A DNA stretch of 64,000 nucleotides from Sinonovacula constricta (GCA_007844125.1 CM017562.1:61152529-61216528); one strand, 5' to 3'. Numbered from the stretch's first letter, positions 38,501 through 51,500 are shown. Made by a program: numbers and translations. The notes: generated from the sequence alone by a model not told the origin.

Positions 38501-41500
38501 AAAACGGTCCTATGAAAATTTCCACAGATATTTAAATCTCACTACCTCTAGACAAAGGCAAACAGGGTAAATATAAATGTGAAAAACAAATCCCAGACAC
38601 GACACATAACACACAAAAAGAAAAACCATCAGTTACCGCTCTGGAATAGTCAGTCGGCAAAAAAGACCGACATTGGGTGCTTAAACCTGGTTTTCGGAGC
38701 GCTCCAACCTCGCACTTTCTGAAGGTTTTTTTCTTATCAAACACACAGTGTAATTAAAAATATCCTGTCAAAGTGAGACAACTAACAGTAAGCACCTGCA
38801 TCGGAAGTTAAACAGATACAATGAACTTATATACAAACAAAATAGCTAATAATAAAATAAACTATCAACATATGTACAATATGTACAGTACATAAAAGCC
38901 TCGGCAACCTAAATATTCCAAATGAGAGAGAAGTTTGAGTAGTTTGAAAACATTAATTGTTAATCAATATTCAACATTTATAATTATGAGTTCTCAAAAT
39001 AATGATGCACACAGTTACAGATTGAACTTCCGTTATCTTTATATATTTAATGAAGCAGCAGATGCTACCTTTGTGTCAATATATGGATCCCTTATAGCCT
39101 TATCAGTAAAGCAAACTTAATCTGGGATGTGAATATCCCTTTATTGTGCTTTTCCAAGTTGTAATAAAAGTTACATAAACCTTGGTATGTTATCGTTTTG
39201 AAACATAAAGTCCTACTTAAATGAATACACAAGAAACGGATCTGCCAATTGTTTGTTAATTTCAAACAGGTCAGATATTCATTGTCGAGTGACCAAAGTC
39301 GAATTTGACCTGTATTTTTATAACATATATTTGCTCGTCAAAATGAGCAATTAAATACGTTGTGTTGTTCCAAATTTATCGATCAGAAACTTTTAACATA
39401 AGAAGACAACATCGCATCAGAATGTTGAAATAGAATATAAATGAAATATTTCGAGTTCCTAAACAGTCATTGATCGCACCAAAACAGGTCAGAATTCGGT
39501 TTATATTAAATACATGTATACCAAAGTAAACTTGATCAGAATCTTGATATTATAGACTACTTAGTAGAAACAAAAAGCTAATTCAGATCGTCGAGTTTTC
39601 AACAATCGGAAACGGAACTTCCACGAACGGTCAAAAGGGCATGCGTAACCCGCAATGGTCCATCACTATTATTTAAACGGCGGGTGTCGTAAAAATGTAT
39701 TTCAAATTAAGCTTGGACTACTTAATATGTTTTTCTCTGGTATGTACAGAAAGCATGCAGTACTATCAGATGAACACATACGACAAGACACTTTTTCAAA
39801 TATGTAGTACTTAGGTCTAAACACATCGTTTAATAATAGGTTCGTGCTTGTAATTTTGTACATATAGTCAACATGAAGTTCAAGTTTATATTTGTTGAAT
39901 TTCTTATATATAAAAAAGAAAAGGTCCTTTCAAAATAACCACATATATTTTAATCTAAACTACCTCTAGACCAAGGCAAACAGGGTAAATGTAAACGTAA
40001 CAAAAACACAGAGGCGAGACATAACACACAATAGAAAAACCAGCACTTACCGCCTTAGAACGGTAATTCGGCAAAATGACCCACTGGGGCCTAAATTTAC
40101 CAGTAATTGTTTCGATCCTTTTCCCCAAATGAAGACTGCGTCGATGAACATGTTAGTCTCGCTATAATTTTCATAAATCAAGCGTTAACATCTGGTATGA
40201 GGTCTTGATGTTTCGTATTTATATGATAGATATCTTTTATTACCTCCAAATACTGGAGAGCATCATGTATATGTACAATACAAGAACAATATAATACATT
40301 ATTTAAATAGAACTACAATTTACACACTACAATGCGTTACATTGAAGATGTTACGTGATAATAATAAAAAAAAAGGAAAAAAAAAAAAAAAAAAAAAAAA
40401 AAACACACGAAAAAAACAAACACAACTACATTATACATAGTTATAACAAAACAATTAAATCAACTTTAAAATAGACAATAGGCATAGCTTTGAGCATAGA
40501 GTCAAGACAGTAAACTCATAACAGAAAAAAGTTCATACGAGTTTGTATTTACTTATTTAGAATTTACACTCGGATTTAAACCTCTTATGTAATATGAACC
40601 GTATTTACCAAGGTTGACAATGGCAAGCAAAACAATATATTAATACAGCTGCAAGAATGTGTGCAATGTTCTACGTTTATCAAAAGCAGGATTATTGTTA
40701 AGTTATTATATTATTGTTAAGTTAACAAGGCAATTTCCATTCATAAGAAGTAATTCTCATAGTCTACCGCACTAATAAGAGTAGACATTAACAGCAAGTA
40801 CGTGCATATGCTAAGTGCTTCTGGTTTAGCAGAAAGTGGATTTACAGACGTTATACTAGCACTTGTAAAACAGTGGTAATTCTTACCGAAACAAAATGGA
40901 AGAATCGTTATGATTTACAGAGTGCGGTTGCCAAAAAAAACCACACGCTTGCATTAGTACAATACTAATGTAAGAAAATAAAATAAAAGAGACCTTACCG
41001 AAACGAAAAGTAAGATCCATAACTAATAGGAACAGAATAGACAACAATGGTTACAACATTAACCGATTATACAAATTAATCACAAGAAGCATAGTCTCGC
41101 AACAAGTAATGAAAACGTACTATTAAAAATGAAAAGTTTTACATTGTAAGTAAGAGCAATAATGTTGGTGAAATTGTTCGACCTTCTGAACTCCAGAAGA
41201 CACGGTCTGAAACATACATATATGCACGTATAGAGTATTAGAATTCTCAGTATTTGTTTTGCACAAAGATGTGTCTCTGTAAGCATATTGGTGTGGATAT
41301 TGTTTTCCTAAAATCGGTTATTCAGGGTAGATAAACATAGACATTAATACAATCTGTGATAATTCTTTCTATCAGTGGTTTCTCTGATTTGCTTTGATAA
41401 TTTGGCACTAAAATAATTATATATATATTATATTATTACCTGTTTTATTCTGCCAGAAGTACTGTTATTAGCTGTAAAGAACCAAATTGCAATATCAGAT

Positions 41501-44500
41501 CTGTCAGTGTGTTGGCATATTTCTTCAGGAATAACTAAACCGTTTCCCAAGATCAGATTTCCTCTACCGCTTGCCCATCTTCTAAGATAACGACCTCTGC
41601 TGTTCAGATTGTTTCTCTGTTGTCTTACCACTTTGACAAAATCATGTTTTCATTTCACTTTTTAAAGGCTGTGTGCTAATCCAAATAGAAGTCGGTCGTG
41701 TCTTTACCTCAAAAGTCACATAAAAAACTATGAAGTAAATGCGGAGGGTACCTTTGTGTTCATACAATGTGCAATGGATAATGCTAAATCACCTGACACC
41801 TGCATCAGTAAAGGTATCATCAATTGTGTTTGTCTTTGGGCCTATCCGCTTTCATACTACTGCTGCAAATCAAACGTGTCATATGGTGCTAAAGTCGTCC
41901 TGTTCGTCGTAGCTGCCTTGGGACATTATCGGTAACCTATAAGGGACAGTGCCACGACCTGGAGCAGAATACGAGCGTGTATTTTCTTACTACCTTTTTG
42001 GTTGCAACTCGTTACAATTTATCACATGCCTGTAAAGTTGTGGCTGTTTATGGTAATAATAGTATTGTGATAGTGCTGCGACTACACCTGCCGCTGATGA
42101 TTATGCAAATTATGAAAGGAGGAGAATGATAAGGAAGTAGACTGTAATTGTGCAGTTTATGGATTTCATACAGAAAGTGTTATCCTGACAAGTTTATTGT
42201 TAAACAAATCTTAAGGAAATCCCCAACCTAGTTTTTTCTTAGTCTCTTTCTCTTTAAAAGATGTGTTTTAGCAAAACTGTACTGATCTAAATGAACAATA
42301 TTGTATTCTTGGTCATTCGCTGGTTCCTACTCATGTCAGCCTCGTTAGTAAGTGTACGTAGGTGTGCTCTAAGATGGTCCCGAAGAAAGAACCTTTTTTT
42401 TCGGAGCACCGTAGCTTTTATCGTAGGAGAGGACTCTATGTTCCGATAATACCTTCTTTTTATCCTATGTACCAGATCTCCTTCTACAAAGCAGGCAGGT
42501 ATGGTTAGAAAGAAGGGTATTTCTTTTTGCCAATTATATTGTTTAAATTATTAAAATACGAAGTTAACCGATTGTATTTGTCATTCTGTTGTCATTTTCA
42601 CTTGTTAAATATTTTGCAGACAAAATATAATATACGCTTTAATAAACACCGACAGAATTAAAATTGCATGTATATTGTATTGCGGCCTAAATATCCGAAT
42701 CGATTGTTGACAAAAATCAATATGTGTCAGTATGTAAGTTTAACACCCAAAGTTTATATATCATAGGTTGTTACAGGAAATATGCTTTTTAAATATAAAT
42801 ATAATGAGAAAAGTTTTTCAATAATATAGAAATTACATATAATTTCTGACAGATCCAAATATCACGTCAATTTGTATGCGAAATTTGAAATGACCCGATA
42901 ATAAGATACCAGCTTAAATTTCAAAGAGATGATGTATTCGAAACGAAAATACATTTTACATAATTAAGTCCAGACGGATCCTTTAAAATCCCAATTTACT
43001 TTGTATAAGCATGATGAGAACATGTTCATGTGACAGTTGTTTGTAGAAATGGAATAACATACAAACAAATAACTATTTTACTTTAAACAAATGTTAATAG
43101 ACGCTTGGGCACATATTCGTGTAACTAAATGGATGGTGTCAAACTGCTCGGTTTCTTGATAAAACCATTTTACACGTACAAACCATAAAAATTATTAGTA
43201 GTATATTATAAGATTAAGAGTATTAAGTAATCATGTATTTAATTGATAGAATTTATAAAGGCTTAGTTAACAATCTCGCAAAACAGATAAAACAAGTTAC
43301 TTTTAATCCATCATTGAACTTTCAATAGCACTCTTTTTCAATCATGAAAGTGAAAACGGCGGTAATCATCCACAACCAAGAGAAGCTGCCTTAGCCATAA
43401 CTGAACCCCCTCCGTCCGCTCCGTGCAATATCTCACATGAATACTGTGACTACAATCAGGTAAAGTGATTTATAATTACTTTTTTGTTATTAAGCTATTA
43501 ATAGGGTGGTAGGTTTGTTATTCAGTGGAATTGTTTTATAATTCATGAAACTTATTAGGAGAAAAATTTTAAGATTACTTTTGTTGTTGTTGTTGTTGCC
43601 GTTGATGAGAATGATGAGGATGATGAAATAATGCTCAGGATTTAACTGATGATGCGAAGGAGGAGGAAAAGGAGGAGGAAGAGGAGGAGAATAAGGAGAA
43701 TGAGGAGAAGGATAAAGAAAAAGACGATTGATAAATAATGATGATGTTGCAGATTATGGATTTCATCCAGCAGGAGGCCACAGATTATCCGGACAAGTTT
43801 GTTATCTACCCAATCGGAACGACGGCTAACGATCGTCCTATCTACTGTGTGAAGGTAAACCTTTGTGTGACTGTTATCAGACAATCGGATGTCATAGAAG
43901 TTATACACAGGCCGAATCTTAATATTTAATAATAATAATAAACGCCGCATTTAAAAGTTACAACTTTTGTCCTATCTGAAATCAGCTGATGATTCTCTTA
44001 ATCTTATCAGGTCTGCGATGTCAAGAAGAATATGCTAAAATACGGCCATAGTAATGAACTACATAACGAGGTGACAAAACATCCCGTGGCCTTTACCCAG
44101 TTCTCTGATGCATTTACGTATCGAATATTCGCATATGATTCGGATAAGTGTTCGAAATATTTAAGGAATAAATGTACATCCCTAGTATGTGAGAGTAGTC
44201 GAGAAGTTACGTGATAGTTTCTTATAGTTTCTTATAATCATGGCCACCGATTCAAACTCCATGCTGCAAAATTTATCTTTTTTTGTGCTAAATGGATTAG
44301 AACTTAAATCATATATGTTATGGGCCTGACTATTCATTTTGTAAAATATCGGGAACTTATAATGTGAGACAGACGAACAAGACCATGAATCCATATTTAC
44401 CATTTAGATCTCACCCATCTGTTTGTTTATATAGATTGCTTCAGATATCTGGACACCGAAACAGGCTATTCTCGTAGAGACAAGCACGCATGCGCGAGAG

Positions 44501-47500
44501 TGGGTCACCGTGTCTCTAGCATTAAACCTCATAGAAAAGGTATTTTGATCTTCCTTTAAGAAGATTGTGCAAAATTATTTCTTGTGTATTATCTTTCTTT
44601 GTTAAAATACAAACTATAAAAAATTCCTTGAGTGACTCAATTGTGACAAATATTAAAATATGAAGTGTCAGTTGTGATGTACGCGTCATTTATATACGCA
44701 TAACTGTTGATGACATACCTTTTGATTTCATATAATAAACGTTAAAGTGGTGTGGTGTTTCAACAGCTTCTGACGGACGAGTCGATGCTTCAGGACCATG
44801 ACTGGCATATCATCCCCGTGCATAACCCGGACGGATATGTCTACACCTGGGTAAGTACCGCTTTGTCGTCATTTAAATGGACAAATCCCTTAAAGTATTG
44901 CTGTTTATTCTCTTCGGTTTGCAGGTTGACCACGACGCTTGTATTTTTGAATGAGCTTAGCCATATTAAACGTTTAATGACGGCATCTCGATTGTGCATA
45001 TAAGTATACAAATAAAGACTTGTGTTGATGTCAAACATAGCTTTAAGGTGCTGGGTAATGTGAAATTTGAACTTAGACTGTGTCCTCTGTTGATATCCCA
45101 TTATCCAGGTCCTTAAAACTATGTATTTGTATCTTAACTTGGTATATCACATACCCTTTTACATACAGCAGTCATTGTCTTTGTACAACGAGCATTAGGC
45201 GCTTCTTATTTTAACATCAAACTTTCCAGCATGTCGATCCAGCTCACAAACGGTAATTTCCCTTAAACAAATTATCATTAGACACACTGACAAACTGTCA
45301 ATTTGACATATTTGTATACATTTTAAATTTATAAACTCGGCAAACGGTCGAGAACGAAAATTGAGTCAGGTTTTAAAAGATATATCGCATTATAATACAC
45401 AGTATTAAGATGCTTTGTAATTAATAATTCACGTCAACTCCTTTTTTAATTAGATTACTGCAAATGTAAACGCAAAGACGTATACAAGAGCTGCCACAAA
45501 ATACCGTGACAAATGGTTGAGCCCTAAGAATTTCAGCATTTTCCAGTTAGTTCAGACCCTATCTGTGTTAAATCTGAATTAAACTTACAGACATAATTAA
45601 TATTACATAACGGTAATTGTGGAAACAACTATCAAAATTTAAGTTTGTGTGCACTTTACTGGCACGCACCATGAAGTCTTGTTTTAAATTTCAACACAAT
45701 GTAACAAACGAGCTATAATTTTCCTTTTTAAAAAATCGGCAAAAGAATAACGCGTTCCTTATCTCTATTCTATTCGACATGATTTCTTAAAATTTAAAAT
45801 TCCAGACATTACAATTACAAGTTTAGATTGACATCAAATCGGTACCGTTACTGTCATAATAAGAATATACGACAAGGTCCTATGAGCATTGCAACATATA
45901 CCAGACCCCGAAAAGGCACAGAACAAAGGTATTCACATGCAAGCCAAATGTATATGTAAGAACAAATCTTATACAATAAAGATGAATAAACAAAATCGGC
46001 AAAAAAGTACCAACTGGGTGCCTAAACAGGTTTTACAGTTGGGGAGTAAGTTCTGTATGGGCCACGTGAAACCTGAAAGAAAAACATAAAAATCCCAATA
46101 AAAATCATAGCAACTAGTGCGCATATTGTTGATTTTTACATGAAATATGTTAATGTTAGCGACAAAAAGGTCACGTGATCCGTTTGACGTATCGCGGGAG
46201 CAGACGTCAAATTATTTTTTATTTAAAATCGTACTGTTTTCTTTCATTTTGTATGAAAGAATGAAAGCCATACAAAAGTAATAAGAAAATGACTTGTTTT
46301 TAGGATAATGTAAATAAAACCCGTATTTTACCTTGGCTAGGCGTACTTTCCACATGCTTTTCTGACAGACGCTTCACTTTCGATTTCGTTGTTTCCAACA
46401 TGTAATGGCTGACGTCATTAAAACTTGCGTACTGCAAAAACCCGGGTGTTTACGTATATACCTTACTGCGCAACGCTCACATGTTGTTAGTGATATGTTT
46501 ATAGTCACAGTAAAGTGTCCTTTTTTACTTTCATTTGTCACGGAGTTCTGGAACTACCCTCCTGTTATTTATAATATTAATATGTGCGTTGACGTTTACC
46601 GAGTTTCTGAAATTTTTGTTATGCTTATAACATGATTTGTCTTTTTTGTTGTTGGAATGAACGCTAAATTTAAAATATGATTTATTTATTTCGCGTGATA
46701 TTGACATGTGACTAATGATTCTGTTTAGACTGATGATAGATTTTGGAGAAAGAACAGAGAGGATCTTGGAAAAAGGTGTGGAAAGGAGAAAGGTGTTGAT
46801 CTAAACAGAAACTGGGACGCCCAGTGGACAGGTTAGACTATATATATGATATACTAAGTTAAGTAAATTAACTTTTGCCAAAACACCCTTTTGCTGTTTA
46901 TATGAAAGCTTATATAAAAAAATGAGATGTCCTTAACCATTTACTCTCAAATTTTCAACTTATGCTTAACATAAATAAAGTTATATGAATTAAACTTGTC
47001 AGTTTGTATCATAGACCAACAGCCGCTATTAATGATATAAGCAATATATTTTGTATCCACCTACACCAGCCTCCAATGACTGTAAGAGCCCCGCCTATCC
47101 GGGCCCAAGTGCCTTCTCGGCCGCAGAAACTTCCGCCATCAGAGACCTTGACATTCCGGATCTGAAAGCTTTCTTCGCCATTCATTCCTATTCACAGTTG
47201 ATTTTACTACCCTACGGATACACGCCCAATGACCCTGCAAACTTAGCAGATCTTGTAGGTTGATATTTATTAAATAACCATTATCTTGCTACAATGTTAA
47301 CTAAATCGTTTGCTGACAATTTCATGCACGATTCATACATGTTTAAATATTGTTAGCGGTAAATAGTGTCCCTCCTGATTACACAGCTTCAGGGCCAGGC
47401 TCTGCACTTTCGTTGCCAGGTCACTAGCAATGCGACTTTTACTTGTTGACTTTAGAAAATGAACCGACTTGCTTAGTGGTTACAATTTTGTAAACGAAAC

Positions 47501-48206
47501 GTTTTACATTTTTATTTATATATTTATAAAGCAAATGTGTAAATAGAAAATTTTAAAAGTAAAATTAGTTATAACTGGTAAATTAGATTTGCAACATTTC
47601 AGTTTTATTTCAGTGCTAATGTTAAATAAAAATAGGTATTTTTTGTTCTTTGTTCTTTAGGCAGCCGTTTAGGCGAACAATAGATAATTATATAGTTTTC
47701 TACCGTTCTTTAAACTATTTATACACGTTAAAGACCAAAATAACACCGCTTTTGTTTTGTTTTCAGAAAAGCATAGCAGAAAAGATGAAAAGTGCAATCC
47801 AAGACGTAGATTCGAATTCATTTTTGATTTCGACCGTCTATGACACTTTTGGTAAGCTTTGTAGTGATAAAAGTATAATTCGAACACTTTTTATTATTAT
47901 TAAGCATTTAGGTAAAATTATTATTATTATTACTATTATTATAAATATTGTTGTTGTTGTTGTTGTTGTTGAAGTTGTTATTATCATTAATATTATCATT
48001 CCGAGTTTTTATAACCAGGTCCGATATATGGAGGCTCTGTAGACTACATGTATGACCGTGGGGTGCAGTACTCCTTTGCCTTCGAGATGCGCCCGGCCTC
48101 CTCTAACCCAGGCTTTGAATTACCAGAAGATCAGATCGAGGTAGCGTGTCAAGAAATCATCGCTGCCTTACAGACTTTCGCCGGACTGCCACTAAACAAG
48201 AAGTGA
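35551..48206 (+). CDS. secreted metallocarboxypeptidase, M14A (pancreatic A/B type), complete
   Basis: Eleven exons: 35551-35645, 37300-37375, 37835-37959, 43351-43459, 43753-43854, 44435-44539, 44767-44850, 46729-46831, 47070-47254, 47767-47851, 48019-48206. They join in phase into 1257 nt = 418 residues plus stop, the normal M14A zymogen length. Residues 1-26 are a signal peptide (LVCFLQLLLASVTMVLA). Residues about 27-100 are the propeptide (DFWIGP.. and DFPSVRQQLQ motifs). A proline-rich linker with two cysteines (CNISHEYC) follows. The catalytic domain has zinc ligands H188 and E191 (THAREW) and H305 (AIHSYSQ), carboxylate binders R190, N258 and R259 (LNRNWD), the disulfide pair C249/C271, and general base E379 (FEMR). 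V364 in GGSVDY matches the specificity position 255, suggesting CPA-like preference for hydrophobic C-terminal residues (inference). The family hydrolyses C-terminal residues from peptides after propeptide removal, usually in digestion. Another Met lies 3 codons into the ORF. The exon 4 acceptor is unusual (see findings). Confidence 0.95.
36236..36440 (+). mobile_element. 5'-truncated SINE in carboxypeptidase intron 1
   Basis: It shares the SINE body and tail (ATGATCATGCCAGGTGTTCA.., then GGAGCACTATA.., then GATGGGACGATAAAC) but lacks the tRNA head. The duplicate has the same insertion at 57270-57490, so it was present before the duplication. Confidence 0.65.
36609..36881 (-). mobile_element. 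tRNA-derived SINE, reverse orientation
   Basis: It is the reverse complement of the family at 17615. The tail reads TTTATTGGGTCTATCGTCC at the left, the body has CTTCACTGTGTATAGCATG, and the tRNA-like head is at the right with B box GGCCCGGGATCGAACCCG and A box in TACCAATTGCGCTACCATG. The duplicated block at 57.5-57.7 kb has no counterpart, so it inserted after the duplication or was lost there. Confidence 0.75.
38485..38735 (-). mobile_element. dispersed repeat family R1 in carboxypeptidase intron 3
   Basis: It is the reverse complement of the consensus seen at 61195-61450, including CCATCAGTTACCGC, GTCGGCAAAA and the far end CGCTCCAACCTCGCAC. It is absent from the matching place in the duplicated block (about 58.17 kb), so it is a filled/empty pair. 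Confidence 0.75.
39915..40115 (-). mobile_element. dispersed repeat family R1 in carboxypeptidase intron 3
   Basis: Another reverse copy, containing AAGGTCCTTTCAAAA, CTACCTCTAGACCAAGGCAA, AACGGTAATTCGGCAAAATG and CTGGGGCCTAAA. The duplicated block reads straight across at about 59150-59200 without it. Confidence 0.7.
40225..41305. mobile_element. insertion present only in carboxypeptidase copy 1, with internal poly-A
   Basis: In the duplicate, about 120 bp (59320-59440) separate flanks that are about 1.08 kb apart here. The extra DNA contains a poly-A tract at about 40369-40403 and no recognisable protein. It may be a retroposed element or several small insertions; the class is not known. 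Confidence 0.4.
43610..43742 (+). repeat. purine-rich GAT/GGA repeat directly before exon 5
   Basis: GATGAGGATGATGAAATAAT-type sequence grades into GGAGGAGGAAAAGGAGGAGG and GAGAAGGATAAAG, ending about 15 bases from the acceptor at 43751-43752. It replaces the usual pyrimidine tract. Confidence 0.85.
45865..46085 (-). mobile_element. dispersed repeat, R1-related, in carboxypeptidase intron 7
   Basis: A GTCCTATGAGCATTGCAACA.., then CACATGCAAGCCAAATG block is followed by an R1-like end (ATCGGCAAAAAAGTACCAAC, GGGTGCCTAAACAGG). A similar compound lies at 51735-51975. Confidence 0.55.
47905..48000 (+). repeat. ATT/GTT microsatellite before the last carboxypeptidase exon
   Basis: (ATT)n and (GTT)n runs lie in the short intron between 47851 and 48019. 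Confidence 0.8.
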
Positions 48207-48500
48207 TGTCAAAACACAAAAGATTATAAAATATAGTAGAAATGCACAATAATATGAATTATGAGTGGCAAAAATGTGAAAACAACGTGAATTATAAACA
48301 GCACTTAGTCTGATGTATCCATATGACATTGATATTAACTCTTTAAAACAACTTTCAAAACATCTTATACAGGCCATTGAAAAGCCTCCAGAAATATTTT
48401 AAATATATATTAAATTGTTCATATAAGAATGTTTCTACTACAAAAGTAAATTAATGTAACATAAGAATTAATAAAATGACAAAATACGTACATATGTTTT
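48207..48500 (+). other. carboxypeptidase 3' UTR with poly-A signal
   Basis: AATAAA at 48470-48475 lies about 265 bases after the stop. The transcript end is inferred. Confidence 0.55.
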
Positions 48501-51500
48501 TATATTTCAATTTTGTATCCCACTTGTTTTATTAAACATATGTAATGTTTGGGTTTGGTAAACCTTGTCATAGTTGCAGTTTTGTCATGTTTTTGTCTTG
48601 TATTCTTTACACATTAGTGACAACTGCTACAGATGCAGCTATTTCTGCTACGCGCAGATCTTGTATTCTTGTACAGGTTAGGGAAAGGCTCTACAGTTAG
48701 GTCTTCTATTTTTTCACACGTATGTTTTTGTTTGTTTATTTGTATACGATTTCAAGCCGGAAGGTTGTAAAATTGTTGCATAGAACATTTGAATAGAAAT
48801 GATAATTTATATCCTCAAAGTTATATTTGAAAACTGGCCTGCATAATAGCAATAGCCTCTGTAACAAGTTTGGTGTGTAGTCTTGGGAAAAAACAGTGAC
48901 AGGCGTAGAATGTTAAATGATGAAGCCAACCGTCTTCAGAAAAGTCTTTATAGGTATCGAATTATTATTTATCATATCTTGAACGCTAGTCGTTGGTTTC
49001 AATTATACAATAAAGATGAATAAATAATTTCGTTGAAAAACAGAAAAGGTCATCAGACAGTCTCTACAGCAAAGACAATTGAATTAGAATAAGAAATAAA
49101 AAGCCCCGAACATATGCACAATATATTTTATATATTCACGAATAATGGATCTAAGAATCTATCACACGGAAATGTCCTTTGCAACTAAATACACCGATTG
49201 CACGTTTTATATTACATTTGTATAGTAGAACATTTCAAGCAATATGAAGGGCTCTTATGTCCGTCATATTTATGCACCGTCTAAAAACAACTAGATGACA
49301 TAGCTTAACGATAACATACACTAAATATTACAAAGTTTTTTTTAAAAATATACAAAGCATGCATTAAAGTCCAACATGAAGCTCGGCACCATATGCTCAA
49401 TACCGACTATAGACTTCCTTTTGCGCCGATAAATAGGCTAATTATAGTCGCACGTATCATGAATCATACAGCCTTTAAGGCTTAACCTAGAATCATCAAA
49501 TAATCAGACATTAAAAATCTAACTTGCATTTTACCAAACATGAATTAACGCGATCAAAAATAAATGTGATTGAAACAAAATAACATATGTTAATTAAATA
49601 ATTATTCATGTCAATGAACGTAGCATATCAAGAATAACACCAAACCGTTAGGAAATTATTTTGAAGAAACTATACAAAATAGTAAACTATTCAAAGTTAT
49701 AATCTTTAACAATTTATTTCGATGGTATGGCATTACTTCAATCAAACAAAAACTACACTTCAAGAAAACACACCACACTGACTGTTAAAGGAATATATTG
49801 TAAAGCAAACATTTAGGTATCTTAAAATATATGTTTGATGCATGAAATTATAGCAATAAAATAAAGTAACTTAAATACCAATGTATTTTTCAAGTTATTT
49901 TATCGATACATGTCCAGTATCTTGTGCTTAAAATAGGACAGCAATGTAGAAATCCAACATAGTAATTGAGAAATAGCTAAGAAATAGCTGAAAAGACATA
50001 TGTCTATTTAGAGCAATAATAAACAGAAAACTAAACAGATAATATCACATTAGGAATAAGTTGGAGAACAAAATAAATCAATAAGATGCTCTTTAGCACT
50101 AAGAATGAAGTTTCTGCAGGACGTAGGGTTGCTTGTACTCTGTTCTTATTCAATCCAGAAAATGTTAATTAAAACGTTTAAATAAACGGTGACTGTTGGG
50201 ATGGTGAGATGAACACCATTTTTAAAAGAAAACACGCTGATCGTTCCCAGACTCACTGACCAGTTTTCTTTGCAAGAAAGTTGCCTTTTGCCAATATGAG
50301 TTCTAGCAACACAAGAATAAGCAAAAATCAGATCCGCTTGTTTTATGTGTAACATTTAAAGCATAATCAAAACAAAATGACGTTTAATAATAGTCCTAAC
50401 AAGCAACCTTGAAGTTATGGAAGTTGAGAATTTTTCTATTAACTCTTTAGTTTTTCAAGGCGTATTCTTGGTTTCAAACGAAGTTTGCTGAATTACTGAC
50501 CCTTGTTAGCTTGCATACTTAACTGTTCAATTTCTCATATTTTGAGATATTCTTATTTTCATTAGCAAAGTTTTTCAAAAGTCCACAGATCACTCTCAAA
50601 CACCTTCATCAAGAGTACAAATTAGCACAAGAATGATTTTAAACAATATCACGACGCCAGGTTTCAAAGTAGATTCTAATTATGACGGTATCCAACGGAC
50701 TATATAAGTACCAGGATAACTTTTGACACTGAGAATCCAATTATCCTTTACTCTATATAAGAAACTTCATCCTTTCTGTAAAGGATTGCGAAGGTTACAA
50801 AGCAGATTCTACTGCTCACAAGAAGAACTTCTATTGTGCATTTTGGCAATAAAAGTTCCTATAAAACTTACTACAAATGTTTAATTTGAACTCTCACTAG
50901 ACAAAAGCGCATAAAGTAAATGTAGAAGTGACGTTAACATGGAGACGGGACATGTACTTACTCGTGCATTAGAAATAAGTATTTCCCAGCATTTAGAAGT
51001 TTTCCTAATGTCCAAAAATTTATTGCAATCATGTCAAATCCAAAAATATGTATTACCTTATCGAATTACATCTTGGAGGCAAATGTTATCCGAAGTAATG
51101 CCATAGGAGTTATATAACTGTCGGTCAATCAATATTTATGTATATTATTGGTAGAAACTGTTTTTACATTGTTCATGTTATATATCCACGTTTGTTAATT
51201 TTGTTCGCACATTGACTTTATGACGTCTTAGCCATATTTAATATTTATTGTAAATGGCCAAAGACATGTATATGTCGAGTTGCTAATAAACTTTGAAACC
51301 TTGAAACTGAAGATAAAACCAACAATTACCGCCTTGGAAGGGTCAGTCATAAACGTACCATCTGGGGTAGTTTGATTTCTTGAACGTTGGATTCACTTTT
51401 TGTCGACTAAAGTTTGACCCTGTTTCATTACCAACTGTGCAACACTCCAAACCATTTAACAATTCTTTTACAACATTAGACACACAGGTTTATGAATGCT

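Larger units (their letters stand above)
37960..43350 (+). other. long carboxypeptidase intron 3
   Basis: About 5.4 kb between the last propeptide exon and the linker exon. It is filled mainly by R1 repeats, the copy-1-specific insertion and sequence shared with 58.0-61.8 kb. No additional exon is needed for the frame. Confidence 0.6.

Noticed and set aside
41428..41631. 67-codon minus-strand open frame
   Set aside because: No recognised motif; it lies largely in DNA absent from the duplicate and is probably intronic insertion.
41665..41940. Open plus-strand stretch (..GTFVFIQCAMDNAK..) that looks exon-like
   Set aside because: No fit to the carboxypeptidase frame, and the matching segment in the duplicate (about 59650-59760) does not preserve the reading frame.
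44012..44214. Possible carboxypeptidase exon beginning VCDVKKNMLKYG after an AG
   Set aside because: Joining exon 5 directly to 44435 keeps phase and the M14 spacing to THAREW; this stretch runs into a stop and would break the fold.
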